From contig JAJPHG010000025.1 of the NCBI GenBank assembly GCA_021325375.1, forward strand, positions 1-64,000: 64,000 nucleotides of DNA. The letters run 5' to 3'. The translations under genes and the position numbers were made by a program. This document shows, one piece after another, positions 35,040 through 47,861 of the stretch. The notes beneath the pieces were generated by a model. The model worked only from the letters and a program-made list of their open reading frames with translations, had not been told where the DNA came from and did not search any database. This DNA is from Alphaproteobacteria bacterium (GTDB lineage: Bacteria; Pseudomonadota; Alphaproteobacteria; Micropepsales; Micropepsaceae). Every line of letters starts with the position of its first letter. The first letter of the stretch is position 1.

Positions 35040-35207
35040 TCAGCTCCGTCGCGCGGCGGCATTCATTTCGCGCACTTCGAAGCGTGCGTGGTGTTGCTGA
35101 TGATGCTTGGCATGCGCTTCGGCGTCCTCACGCGTGCCGTGGGAGGTCATTTGGATGACGGAAAGCGTACCGTCGGCGTTGAAATAGCGGATCTCGAAAT
35201 CGGGCAC
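35040..35207 (-). CDS. Small conserved-looking protein, 55 residues
   Basis: This short minus-strand gene starts with GTG (35207) five bases after an aaaggaga ribosome-binding site. It reads VPDFEIRYFNADGTLSVIQM, continues with TREDAEAHAKHHQQHHARF and ends before ilvC's stop, with which it is convergent. The first half resembles small proteins with an F-x-I-R-Y-F-x-x-D-G pattern seen in alphaproteobacteria. Function unknown; the His-rich helix might bind metal. Confidence 0.6.
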   Translation of the reverse strand: MPDFEIRYFNADGTLSVIQMTSHGTREDAEAHAKHHQQHHARFEVREMNAAARRS

Positions 35208-35383
35208 GAATCTCCTTTCTTCGTCTTTTGCGTCTGACGAGTTGGGGTTGATCTATTGGGAACGCATCGGTTGCGGCGCTCAATGGAACTTTTTGTGTCA
35301 ATATCTTGGCGGATTTCGTGGAAACGAGGCCGCGCTCCGGGCTATAGAGGGCCGGGTCTTTCATCAAATCCGGTGCATCTCAC

Positions 35384-36823
35384 GTGAGCGGACATGCTTT
35401 GACGGTCGCCGTGGTGGGCGGCGGCTTCAGCGGCGGCGTGTTCGCGCTGAAATTCGCGCGCGCCAATCCGAATGCGCGCGTGGTGGTGATCGAGCGCGCA
35501 CGCCGCGTGGGTCGCGGTCTCGCCTATGGCGCGTGCGCGCCCGACCATCTGCTCAACGTGCCCGTCAGCCGCATGGAGCTCGGGCTCGAGCCTGCCTTCG
35601 CGCCGTGGCTCGCGTCACACCAGGGCGCGCTCGACGATGCGCTGAAGGAGAGCGGCGGCGATCTCGCGGGCGCCTTCGTGCCGCGCGAATTGTTCGGCAC
35701 CTACATCGAAGAGCGCGTCCACGACGCCGTCTCGCGCGATCCGGCACGCGGTCTCAACGTCGTGCGCGGCGAGGCGGTCGGCCTGCTCGAGTTCCCGGCG
35801 CGCGGCGTGCTGCTGGCGGACGGGCGCGAGGTCCAGGCCGATATCGTCGTGCTGGCGACAGGCAACCTGCCGCCGCGGCCGCCGCATGCGAAGGATTCCT
35901 GGCTCTACGACACCACGCTCTTCGTGCCCGATCCCTGGGCGAGCGACGCGTTCGACGGGCTTGTGAGCGGCGCGCCGGTGATCCTGCTCGGCACCGGCCT
36001 CACCATGGTCGACGTCGCGCTGAAGCTCGCGGGCCTTGGACATACCGGCAAGATGCTCGCGATCTCGCGGCGCGGCTATCTTCCGCTCGCCCATCGCGCG
36101 GGCGGAAGCTGGCCGGTCTTCCCCGACGCCAAGACGCACGGATCGCCGCGTGCGCTAATGCGGCTGCTGCGCGATGAGACGCGTGCGGCGGAAGCGAAAG
36201 GCGTGCCGTGGCAGCGCGTGATGGACGCGATGCGTCCCGCCGTCGCGCGCATATGGTCGTCGTGGAGCACACCCGAGCGCGCGCAGTTCCTGCGCCATCT
36301 GCGTCCGCGCTGGGACGTGCACCGCCACCGCATGGCGCCGCGCATCGCCGATCGCCTCGCGGCACTCATACGTTCGGGCCAGCTCGAGGTGATGGGCGGG
36401 CGCGTGCTCGCCTATCGCCGCGGCGAAGAGGGCATGGAGGCCCATCTGCGCGAGCGCGGCACGGGGCGCGAACGGGTGTTCGGGGCCGCGCGCGTGATCA
36501 ACTGCACCGGGCCGCGCAGCGACATGGACCGGCTCGCCTTCCCGGTGCTCGCCGATCTCAGGCGGCGCGGGTTGATCGCGCCGGACGTGCTCGGGCTCGG
36601 CATCGAGACGGACGATTGCGCTGCGCTCGGCTCGGCCGGCCACGTCTCGTCCTGGCTGTTCGCGCTTGGCCCGCTCACCAGGCCGTCCTGGTGGGAAGTG
36701 GTCGCGGTGCCCGAGATCAACGCCCAGATCGACCGCCTCGTGCGCCACATTTCCGCCGGGCCGGGGCCTTACGAGGAGCCTTCGCTCGCCGAGGCGTTCT
36801 CGGATCTGGGGGCGGGCATCTGA
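35384..36823 (+). CDS. FAD/NAD(P)-binding oxidoreductase-like protein
   Basis: The 479-residue protein has an N-terminal dinucleotide fold (TVAVVGGGFSGGVFALKFA), the motif ERARRVGRGLAYG followed by DHLLNVPVSRM, a second nucleotide region (VILLGTGLTMVDVALKLAGLG) and VINCTGPRSDMDRL. This is the COG4529-type FAD-NAD(P)-binding family of unknown reaction; some relatives act as N-hydroxylases or monooxygenases. The start is GTG 35384. It is followed 12 bases later by a small membrane-protein gene. Confidence 0.85.
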   Translation: MSGHALTVAVVGGGFSGGVFALKFARANPNARVVVIERARRVGRGLAYGACAPDHLLNVPVSRMELGLEPAFAPWLASHQGALDDALKESGGDLAGAFVPRELFGTYIEERVHDAVSRDPARGLNVVRGEAVGLLEFPARGVLLADGREVQADIVVLATGNLPPRPPHAKDSWLYDTTLFVPDPWASDAFDGLVSGAPVILLGTGLTMVDVALKLAGLGHTGKMLAISRRGYLPLAHRAGGSWPVFPDAKTHGSPRALMRLLRDETRAAEAKGVPWQRVMDAMRPAVARIWSSWSTPERAQFLRHLRPRWDVHRHRMAPRIADRLAALIRSGQLEVMGGRVLAYRRGEEGMEAHLRERGTGRERVFGAARVINCTGPRSDMDRLAFPVLADLRRRGLIAPDVLGLGIETDDCAALGSAGHVSSWLFALGPLTRPSWWEVVAVPEINAQIDRLVRHISAGPGPYEEPSLAEAFSDLGAGI

Positions 36824-36835
36824 AGGGGGGCAGCC

Positions 36836-37555
36836 ATGGCCGACGACAACCGCTTTTTCCGCTGGCTCGGGCGCATCAATTCGATCCTGTTTTTCCTGGG
36901 CGCAGCTTGCCTGATCCTGTTCGCGGGCGTGCCTGCGCTCATCTGGACCATGGCGCCGCGCGAAGCCCCCGCCGCGCCCCAGCCAGCCAGTGACGGCTAC
37001 ACCTATGAATTCGCCGGTCTCGGCGAGACGGCCGGCTCGACGGTCATCACGCATCTGGACGGCACGGACGAGGGAATCGCCACCCTGCAGCGCGTCGCGC
37101 GCGGCGGTTCCTACGGCTTGAGCTCCGGCGGCCGGTCGTATGACGTCGACATCGTGAACCTGCTCGCGGTCGATCTGAAGACGATGAAGAACCGCTGGCT
37201 GTTCCATGGCGTCAAGCACGACATCGAGGGCGTATACCAAGTTCGCGAATTGGTGCCGGTGCCCCAGAACGCGGCCGATCCGGTTACGGCGCTGCTGATG
37301 GATGTGGCCGACGCGGACACGAATGGCGACGGCAAGATCACCTCGGCCGACCGTCATGCGCTTTATGTCTACCGTATCGGCAGCAGCAAGCCGGTGAAGC
37401 TTGTCGATGCGGTGTTGGTATCCGGGGTCCAACAACTCGACGGCGAGCGTATTGTTGTCACTTATTACGACGGCAAGACCGATCATGCCGTGTTGCTGTC
37501 GGCCAAGGATTTCCGGGTCGTCGCGGACACGCCCCTTTCGGCCACGCCGAAATAG
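36836..37555 (+). CDS. Membrane-anchored protein with an EF-hand loop
   Basis: The 239-residue protein has one N-terminal membrane segment (INSILFFLGAACLILFAGVPALIW, about 14-37) and a periplasmic domain. A canonical 12-residue EF-hand loop, DTNGDGKITSAD, lies at about residues 162-173, so calcium binding is likely. No enzymatic motif is seen. It is probably co-transcribed with the preceding FAD protein (12-base gap) and is convergent with the osmoprotectant transporter. The family is not recognised. Confidence 0.72.
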   Translation: MADDNRFFRWLGRINSILFFLGAACLILFAGVPALIWTMAPREAPAAPQPASDGYTYEFAGLGETAGSTVITHLDGTDEGIATLQRVARGGSYGLSSGGRSYDVDIVNLLAVDLKTMKNRWLFHGVKHDIEGVYQVRELVPVPQNAADPVTALLMDVADADTNGDGKITSADRHALYVYRIGSSKPVKLVDAVLVSGVQQLDGERIVVTYYDGKTDHAVLLSAKDFRVVADTPLSATPK

Positions 37556-37558
37556 GCG

Positions 37559-39105
37559 CTACCGCTTCAGTCGCGTCTCCAGGAACTGCGCCGCCTGCTC
37601 GGCCGTGCGCTTGTCGTTCGGGCGGTCGACCATCAGGTTTGCCTGCTGCATCGTGGTCAGATCGAGCGCGCCTATGAGCGGCTTGAGCGCGGCGAGGAAC
37701 TTGTCGTCGTTCGCGCGGCGCGGCGAAACCAGAAGCACCGCGTCATAGGGCGGCAGCGCCTGTTTGGGATCGCCCAGGAGCTTCAGGTCGTATTGCGCGA
37801 TGCGCCCGTCGCTGGAGAAGGCCGAGATCACGTCGACGTCGCCGTCGACCAGCGCGCTGTACATGAAGTTCGCCTGGTATTGGCGCTGCACGGCGAAATG
37901 CAGGCCATAGGCCTTCGCCACCGCGTCCCATTCGGGGCGGTTGAAGATCTCGAAATCACCGCCGATCTTGAGCCGCGATGCGTAAGGGGCCAGATCGGCG
38001 AGCGTCTCGATGCCCAGCGCCTTCGCGCGGTCCCGGCGCATCGCAAACGCATAAGCGTTCTCGAAGCCCAGCGCGCCCACATAGCGCACGCCGCGTTTGG
38101 CGAGCCACGTGCTCAACTGTTCGAGCACGACTTTGCGCGGCGGCATGTCGCTGCGCTTCATCTGCGTCGTCCACAGCGTGCCGGAATAGTCGACATAGAC
38201 GTCGACGTCGTTCGCCTCCAGCGCGTGGAAGACCACGGTCGAGCCGAGCCCGTCGCGGCGCTCGGCCTTGAATCCCGCTTTTTCGAGCCGGTCCGAGATC
38301 AGCGAGCCCAGGATGTATTGCTCCTCGAAGCTCTTGGTGCCGATGACGACGGGTTTCGATGCGCCGCCAAGCGAGGGCAGCACGCTCAGCACCAGCACAA
38401 GGAGAAGCCCGACCGCGGACGCGATCAGCCGCGCGCGCGAGCGCAGCGCGAAGCCGTCCTCCGCGAGCGAGAGCAGCCGGTCGACGACAAGCGCCAGCGC
38501 CGCCGCGGCGACGCAGCCGAAGAGCACGAACACCCAGTTCTCGGTCTGCAGGCCGGTGAAGATGTAGTTGCCCAGGCTCGTCTGGCCGACGGGCGTCGAA
38601 AGGGTCGCGGTGCCGATCACCAATACCGCCGCCGTGCGGATGCCGGCCATGATGATGGGCGCCGCGAGCGGCAGCTCCACCATCGTCAGCGTCTGCCGCC
38701 GCGTCATCCCAACGCCGCGCGCTGCCGTGATAAGCGCGGGATCGGTGCCCGCGAGCGCCGTCACGGTGTTGCGCAGCACCGGAAGCATCGAATAGAGCGT
38801 GAGCGCGAGCAGCGCGGGCAGGAAGCCGAGCGCGCGGAAGCCGAAGCCGAGCACGCGCTCGCTGAACGCCGAGAGCGCGAGCAGCAGCGGGTAGAACAGG
38901 GCGAGCAGCGCCAGGCCCGGAATCGTCTGCACGATGCTCGCCAGCCCCAGCGCCGGACCGCGCAGCCAGCCGGTGCGCGCGATCAGGATCGCGAGCGGCA
39001 GGCTCAGCGCCACCCCGATCGCGATCGCGCTCATGCTGAGCAGCACGTGCTGGCCCAGATAGTCTGGCAGCCGCTCCCAGGCGACGTCGGTCATCGAGGT
39101 CCCGG

Positions 39106-39109
<4 letters not shown>
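37559..39109 (-). CDS. Osmoprotectant ABC transporter, fused permease and substrate-binding protein
   Basis: The 516-residue protein has an N-terminal ProW/OpuCB-type permease of six or so membrane segments (residues about 15-210; AARGVGMTRRQTLTMVELPLAAPIIMAGI is the ATPase-coupling loop). It is joined to a C-terminal OpuAC-type binding domain (about 235-515; VVIGTKSFEEQYILGSLISD, TLWTTQMKRSDMPP). Such fusions take up glycine betaine, choline or related solutes. The start is GTG 39109, overlapping the ATPase stop, or ATG 39094. Confidence 0.9.
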
Positions 39110-39891
<782 letters not shown>

Positions 39892-40086
39892 CGCCCCGCG
39901 GTAGCATGCCGGACCGATTTCCGCAAAAAAGCCTTGAAATCAGCGGGTTATCCTATTGCGCGCGGGCGCGGTTCCGGCGTAAGACTCCCGCAACGAAGCC
40001 GAAAACGCGCGCATTTACACTCGTTTAACGGCCGCTCGTTAGAGTTAGCGAACCGTAAACTCGGCCGGCGGAACGGCGACTGGACC

Positions 40087-40218
40087 ATGGCGAAAGGCCT
40101 GCGCATTCGAATCGCGGACGGCGGAATTTCCGCCCGCGTTTGCGCGCGCCTTCACCACACGCCTCGTCCTTCCCTCGGTTCGCCGCTCACGACGCTTCTT
40201 CTCCTTAGCCGCCCCTAG
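40087..40218 (+). CDS. leuL: leuA leader peptide with four consecutive leucine codons
   Basis: A 43-codon ORF in front of leuA ends ...SPLTTLLLLSRP. The four Leu codons (ctt ctt ctc ctt), just before the stop, are the classic sensor of leucyl-tRNA supply. Scarcity would stall the ribosome there and change RNA folding ahead of leuA. Possible pairing follows in gcatc/gatgc and cggatgc segments (40219-40255), but I see no T-run terminator, so the mechanism may be rho-dependent or translational. It begins ATG 40087, moderately preceded by a purine-rich stretch. Confidence 0.7.
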   Translation: MAKGLRIRIADGGISARVCARLHHTPRPSLGSPLTTLLLLSRP

Positions 40219-40322
40219 GCATCGGCGGATGCGGATGTGTTCCGTGTCGGATGCGTAGGGGATGACGGGCGAGACAAGGAGAAATGAAGCCGCGTGTGCG
40301 GCGAACGGAAGGATGCGATTCA

Positions 40323-41867
<1,545 letters not shown>

Positions 41868-41913
41868 GCCCGGAACGGTTATTGCAAAGAGCGCGCAACA
41901 AAGGATGGAATAG

Positions 41914-42960
<1,047 letters not shown>

Positions 42961-42996
42961 TCGCGGCTCGGCCGCGAGAGTTGAGTTGGGTTGGTC

Positions 42997-44025
42997 ATGG
43001 CCAACGGGACTTGGACGAACAGGCGGGCGCGAGGCGGCTATCAGCTCTCGCTGGTGGTCCTGTTCGTGCTCGCGGTCGCCCTGGTCCTGATCGGCAAGGC
43101 GCAATCCTCGCTCTTCGACCGCGCCCGGGCGCATGTCACGGACTGGATGGCGCCGGGGCTGGAGGTCGTCCACAAGCCGTTCGACGCGGTGTCGAACTGG
43201 TGGAACAGCCTCGGCGATACGATGGCCGTTCATGACGAGAACGTCCGGCTCAAGGCCGAGAACGCGCGCCTCAAGCAGTGGCAGACCTATGCGGTGGTGC
43301 TGCAGGCACGGGTGAAGCGCTATCAGCTCCTGCTCCATGCCGTGCCCGATCCCTCGCTCTCTTCCGTGCTCGCCCATGTCATCGGGCGCGCCAGGCGGCC
43401 GTTCCTGGAGACGATGATCCTCGATGCCGGCAAGGCCGAAGGCGTCAAGCCGGGCCAGGCGGTGATCGACACGCGCGGCATGATCGGGCGCATCTTCCTC
43501 GCGGGCGAGCATACCTCCTGGGTCATCCTGCTCAGCGATCTCAACAGCCGCATCCCGGTGATCAGCGAGCCCGGCCACGCCCAGGCGATCCTCACCGGCG
43601 ACAACGCCAAGGCGCCCGCGCTGGAGACCTTGGCGCAAGGCGCGCAGGTCCATGAAGGCGATCAGGTGGTGAGCTCCGGCGACGGCGGCATCCTGCCGCC
43701 CGGCCTTCCCATCGGCACCGTGATCGCCGACGGCAAAAGCTTCCGCGTCGCCCTTCTCGCCGATCCCGCCTCGACGCAGGACGTCGAGGTCGTCGACTTC
43801 AAGAACCCGGTGGAGATCCCCGCGGCACCGACCGCGAAGGATCTTCCGGTCACCGCCGCAGGCCTTCCGCCCGCCGCGCCGCCGCCCCCGCCTGCCGGTA
43901 ACGCGCCAACGACACCGCCCTTGATCGTCCCTGCGCCGCCGAAGCCGCAGGCGACTGTGGCCGAGAAGCCGAAGCCCGCGCCGCAGCAGCCGCCTGCGAC
44001 CGACGACGACACGGACAACCAGTGA
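42997..44025 (+). CDS. mreC: Rod-shape-determining protein MreC
   Basis: The 342-residue protein has one N-terminal membrane segment (LSLVVLFVLAVALVLIGKA), a short coiled coil (NVRLKAENARLKQWQTYAVV) and the two-barrel domain (HVIGRARRPFLETMILDAGK ... VVSSGDGGILPPGLPIG). A long Pro/Ala-rich tail (about residues 280-342) would reach into the periplasm and is longer than in many MreC proteins. It links MreB to PBP2. Confidence 0.95.
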   Translation: MANGTWTNRRARGGYQLSLVVLFVLAVALVLIGKAQSSLFDRARAHVTDWMAPGLEVVHKPFDAVSNWWNSLGDTMAVHDENVRLKAENARLKQWQTYAVVLQARVKRYQLLLHAVPDPSLSSVLAHVIGRARRPFLETMILDAGKAEGVKPGQAVIDTRGMIGRIFLAGEHTSWVILLSDLNSRIPVISEPGHAQAILTGDNAKAPALETLAQGAQVHEGDQVVSSGDGGILPPGLPIGTVIADGKSFRVALLADPASTQDVEVVDFKNPVEIPAAPTAKDLPVTAAGLPPAAPPPPPAGNAPTTPPLIVPAPPKPQATVAEKPKPAPQQPPATDDDTDNQ

Positions 44026-44034
44026 GGCGTGGCG

Positions 44035-44562
44035 ATGGAACACGTCAGCACGCTCATGGGTAGCCGGGTCTTCGCCTCCGTCATTCCCGTGACGTTGGCG
44101 CTGCTCGGCGTGGTGATCGCGAACCTGCCGATTTCGTTCCTCGGCGGCTTCGTGCCGGCGCCCTTGCTCGGCTTGATGCCGATCTATTTCTGGGGCCTGG
44201 TGCGTCCCGATCTGATGCCGCCGTTCTGGGCCTTTGCCGCGGGCGTGCTTGAGGACGTTCTTTCCGGCGGCCCGCCCGGCGTGTGGACCGTGTCCTTCAT
44301 CGTCACCTTCGCGTTGATCGACCGCCAGCGCGACGCGTTCGCGGGCCTTGCCGGCGTGTGGGCGATCCTGGGCTTCGCCACCGCCGCGACGCTGTGCTGC
44401 GCGACCGCCTACACGGTCGAGGCGCTGCTCTATTGGCGCATCCCGCCCTTCGCGCCGGTGATGAGCGAGCTGGCGATGAGCGTCATCTTCTACGTTCTCG
44501 TGGCGATGTTCTTAGGGCTCATCCATCGGCGCCTGGTCGGCCCCTTGCGGGGAGACTTCTGA
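44035..44562 (+). CDS. mreD: Rod-shape-determining protein MreD
   Basis: The 175-residue protein has five or six membrane segments (VTLALLGVVIANLPISFLGG; LGLMPIYFWGLVRPDLMPP; WAILGFATAATLCCATAYTV). It acts with MreC in the elongasome. The start is ATG 44035, although a GTG at 44029 is in frame. Its stop shares a base with the PBP2 start. Confidence 0.92.
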   Translation: MEHVSTLMGSRVFASVIPVTLALLGVVIANLPISFLGGFVPAPLLGLMPIYFWGLVRPDLMPPFWAFAAGVLEDVLSGGPPGVWTVSFIVTFALIDRQRDAFAGLAGVWAILGFATAATLCCATAYTVEALLYWRIPPFAPVMSELAMSVIFYVLVAMFLGLIHRRLVGPLRGDF

Positions 44563-46457
44563 TGCCGCTGTTCGACCGCAAGGACAAAAGCCGCTACGCG
44601 ACCTTCACCCGCCGCACTTTGGTGATGTCCGGCGGCATGACGGCGGTGCTCTGCGCGCTGGGCGGCAGGCTCTATCAGCTGCAGATCAAGGACGGCGATC
44701 TCTACCGCACCGCAGCCGAGGACAACCGCGTCAACGAGCGGCTGGTGGCGCCGCCGCGCGGACGCATCCTCGACCGCTTCGGCGTGGAGCTTGCCAACAA
44801 CCGCCGCAACTACCGCCTGCTCCTCGTCGCCGAACAGCTCAACGGCAACGCTGCGCAAGCGCTCGACACGATCGCGCGCGTCATCGCCTTGAGCGACCAG
44901 CAGAAGAAACGCGTGCTGCGCGATCTGGCGGCGAACAAGAAGTTCGTTCCCGTCCTCGTCGCCGAGAATTTGACCTGGGACGAGTTCGCGCTCGTCAACC
45001 AGCATCTGCCTTACCTTCCCGGCCTTCAGCCGGATGTCGGCGAAACGCGCGCCTATCCCTTCGGACCGGAGCTGTCGCATCTGCTCGGCTATGTCGCCCC
45101 CGTGTCGCCCGACGACAAGAAGAAGAGCGACGGCGACGATCCGTTGCTCGACCTTCCGGGCTTCCGCATCGGCAAGCGCGGCATCGAGAAGCAATATGAC
45201 GACGCGGTGCGCGGCGAGGCTGGCGCCAGCCGCGTCGAGGTCAACGCCTATGGCCGCGTCATCCGCGAGCTCAGCAAGGATCCGGCGACGCCGGGCAAGG
45301 ACGTCTGGCTCACCATCGACCGCGAGCTGCAGCATTTCGTGGATCAGCGGCTGGGCGGCGAAAGCTGCGCGCTCGTGGTGATGGATTGCCAGACCGGCGA
45401 CGTGCTCGCGCTGTCCTCGACGCCGGGCTTCGATCCCAACCTGTTCAATGTCGGCATCACCCAGGACGTTTGGCACACGCTCACCACCGACGACCACAAG
45501 CCGCTGATCAACAAATGCCTGTCCGGCGCCTATCCGCCGGGCTCGACCTTCAAGCCGGCGGTCGCGCTCGCCGCCGTCGATGCGGGTCTCGACAATCTGA
45601 CCGTCAACTGCACCGGCTCCTATGCGATGGGCAACTACACCTTCCATTGCTGGAAGAAGGGCGGCCACGGCCATGTCGATCTGAAGCGCGGCATCCAGGC
45701 CTCATGCGACGTGTTCTTCTACGAGACGGCGCGCCGTCTGGGCATCGACCGGATCGCGGAGGGCACCAAGCGGCTGGGCTTGGGCGCCGCGACCGGCATC
45801 GAGATCCCCGGCGAGATCGGCGGCGTGATCCCGAGCAGCGCCTGGAAGCTCGCCAAATACGGCGTGCCCTGGCAACAAGGCGAGACGCTCAACACCGGCA
45901 TCGGCCAGGGCTATGTGCTGGTGACGCCGATCCAGCTCTGCACCCAGGTTGCGCGCATCGCCAGCGGCAAGGCGGTGGTGCCGCGCATCACCCGTGTCGT
46001 GGGCAACACGGCTGAGCCGCGTGCCGTGGCCGATCCGCTGCCCTTCTCCGACAAGGCGTTCGCGCTGGTCCGCGAAGGCATGAACGCCGTCGCCAACGAG
46101 CCAGGCGGCACGGCCTATGCCTGGCGCATCGCCCAACCCGGCTTCGAGATGGCGGGCAAGACCGGCACCGCGCAGGTGCGCAAGATCTCCAAGGAAGAGC
46201 ACGAGACCGGCGTCAAGAAGAACGAGTCGCTGCCCTGGAAGCTGCGCGACCACGCGCTGTTCATCGCGTTCGCGCCGGTCACGGCACCGCGCTACGCGGC
46301 CGCGATCGTGATGGAGCACGGCGCGGTCGGCGCCCATCCGCATGTGCAGATGGTGCGCGACATCCTGCTCTTCGCCCAGCAGCGCGACGTGCTCGGCCTT
46401 CGCACCGCCTATCCGGTGAGTGCGGCCTCCGCCGACAGACAAGCGAGCCACGCATGA
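44562..46457 (+). CDS. mrdA: Penicillin-binding protein 2 (elongasome transpeptidase)
   Basis: The 631-residue protein has an N-terminal anchor (TLVMSGGMTAVLCALGGRLY), a dimerisation region (PRGRILDRFGVELANNRRNY) and a transpeptidase domain. The active-site Ser is in SGAYPPGSTFKPAVAL, with the SxN-type motif as QASCDVFFYE and KTGTAQVRK last. It cross-links peptidoglycan during side-wall growth, with RodA as its glycosyltransferase partner. The RodA ATG overlaps its stop by 4 bases. Confidence 0.96.
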   Translation: MPLFDRKDKSRYATFTRRTLVMSGGMTAVLCALGGRLYQLQIKDGDLYRTAAEDNRVNERLVAPPRGRILDRFGVELANNRRNYRLLLVAEQLNGNAAQALDTIARVIALSDQQKKRVLRDLAANKKFVPVLVAENLTWDEFALVNQHLPYLPGLQPDVGETRAYPFGPELSHLLGYVAPVSPDDKKKSDGDDPLLDLPGFRIGKRGIEKQYDDAVRGEAGASRVEVNAYGRVIRELSKDPATPGKDVWLTIDRELQHFVDQRLGGESCALVVMDCQTGDVLALSSTPGFDPNLFNVGITQDVWHTLTTDDHKPLINKCLSGAYPPGSTFKPAVALAAVDAGLDNLTVNCTGSYAMGNYTFHCWKKGGHGHVDLKRGIQASCDVFFYETARRLGIDRIAEGTKRLGLGAATGIEIPGEIGGVIPSSAWKLAKYGVPWQQGETLNTGIGQGYVLVTPIQLCTQVARIASGKAVVPRITRVVGNTAEPRAVADPLPFSDKAFALVREGMNAVANEPGGTAYAWRIAQPGFEMAGKTGTAQVRKISKEEHETGVKKNESLPWKLRDHALFIAFAPVTAPRYAAAIVMEHGAVGAHPHVQMVRDILLFAQQRDVLGLRTAYPVSAASADRQASHA

Positions 46458-47608
46458 CCACGCGCGCCTATGCCGCCGCGCGGCGCACGCTGAGCCTCGT
46501 GGACAAGCTCTACGAGATCAATTGGGGCCTGGTGCTCCTGATCTCGCTCATCGCCTGTGTGGGCTTTGCGATGCTCTATTCGGTCGCGGGCGCGAGCTTC
46601 AGCCCGTGGGCGGGCAAGCAGATGATCTTCTTCGCCGTCGGCCTCGTGCTCATGATCGCCGCCGCGCTCGTCGACATCCGTTGGTGGTTGAGCATCGCCT
46701 ATCCGGCTTACGGCATCTCGCTGATCCTGCTCGTGGTCGTCCTCGCCGCGGGGCATTCGGCGCTCGGAGCCCAGCGCTGGCTCACGCTGGGCCCATTCGA
46801 GCTGCAGCCGTCCGAGCTGATGAAGATCGCGCTGATCCTGGCCTTGGCGCGCTACCTGCACGGGCTGGGCGTCGAGGACGTGTCCAGGCCGCTGCGCCTT
46901 CTCATCCCCATCGTCATGATCGCGATGCCGGCGTTCCTGGTGCTCAAGCAGCCCAATCTCGGCACCACGATCATCCTGGTCGCGGACGGCTTCTCGCTGC
47001 TGTTCCTGGCGGGGCTTTCGTGGTGGTGGATCGCGCCGGCCTTCGCCTCCGTCGCCACCGCGGTACCGCTCGCCTGGCGCTTCCTGCTGCACGACTATCA
47101 GAAGGCGCGGGTGATGACGTTCCTCAATCCGGAGTCCGATGCGCTGGGCGCGGGGTGGAACATCACCCAGGCCAAGATCGCGATCGGCTCGGGCGGGCTC
47201 ACGGGCAAGGGCTATCTCCAGGGCTCGCAGAGCCGGCTCAACTTCCTGCCCGAGAAGCATTCCGACTTCATCATCACCAATTTCAGCGAGGAGTTCGGCT
47301 TCGTGGGCTCGGTCGCGCTCCTGCTGCTCTTCACCATCGTGATCGGCTACGGCGTCCAGATCGCCATGGCCGCGCGCAGCCAGTTCGCCCGCCTCGTCGC
47401 CATGGGCCTGGTGCTCAACTTCTTCTTCTATATCCTCATCAACGGCGCGATGGTGATGGGCCTGATCCCGGTCGTGGGCATCCCCATGCCGCTGGTCTCC
47501 TATGGGGGGACGGCCATGCTCAGCGTCATGTTCGGCTTCGGCCTTTTGATGAGCGTCCACGTCCACCGCCAGGTCGAGATCCCCAGGCATTCCGGCGGGA
47601 TCATCTAG
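46454..47608 (+). CDS. mrdB: Peptidoglycan glycosyltransferase RodA
   Basis: This 384-residue SEDS protein has about ten membrane segments. Its signatures include LGPFELQPSELMKIALILAL, QAKIAIGSGGLTGKGYLQGS and the C-terminal MPLVSYGGTAMLSVMFGFGL. It polymerises lipid II with PBP2. It ends the mre operon; 92 bases later the tRNA-Lys gene begins, and beyond it the gene content changes sharply. Confidence 0.96.
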   Translation: MTTRAYAAARRTLSLVDKLYEINWGLVLLISLIACVGFAMLYSVAGASFSPWAGKQMIFFAVGLVLMIAAALVDIRWWLSIAYPAYGISLILLVVVLAAGHSALGAQRWLTLGPFELQPSELMKIALILALARYLHGLGVEDVSRPLRLLIPIVMIAMPAFLVLKQPNLGTTIILVADGFSLLFLAGLSWWWIAPAFASVATAVPLAWRFLLHDYQKARVMTFLNPESDALGAGWNITQAKIAIGSGGLTGKGYLQGSQSRLNFLPEKHSDFIITNFSEEFGFVGSVALLLLFTIVIGYGVQIAMAARSQFARLVAMGLVLNFFFYILINGAMVMGLIPVVGIPMPLVSYGGTAMLSVMFGFGLLMSVHVHRQVEIPRHSGGII

Positions 47609-47699
47609 GTCCCAGCCGTCCCCAAAAAGCTGGCCCGGCGGCATGGACTTACCTGCCGCCCCTCTGCTATAGGCCGCCCCTTCCTGGCCTTCCGGCCAC

Positions 47700-47775
<76 letters not shown>

Positions 47776-47861
47776 ATCCCTTCAATGGGATAGCCAAATC
47801 TAAGCCGCCGCCAGAATGCATTAGTCTCGCTATAGTCTCAACCCTATAGGTTGAAGGTGAG

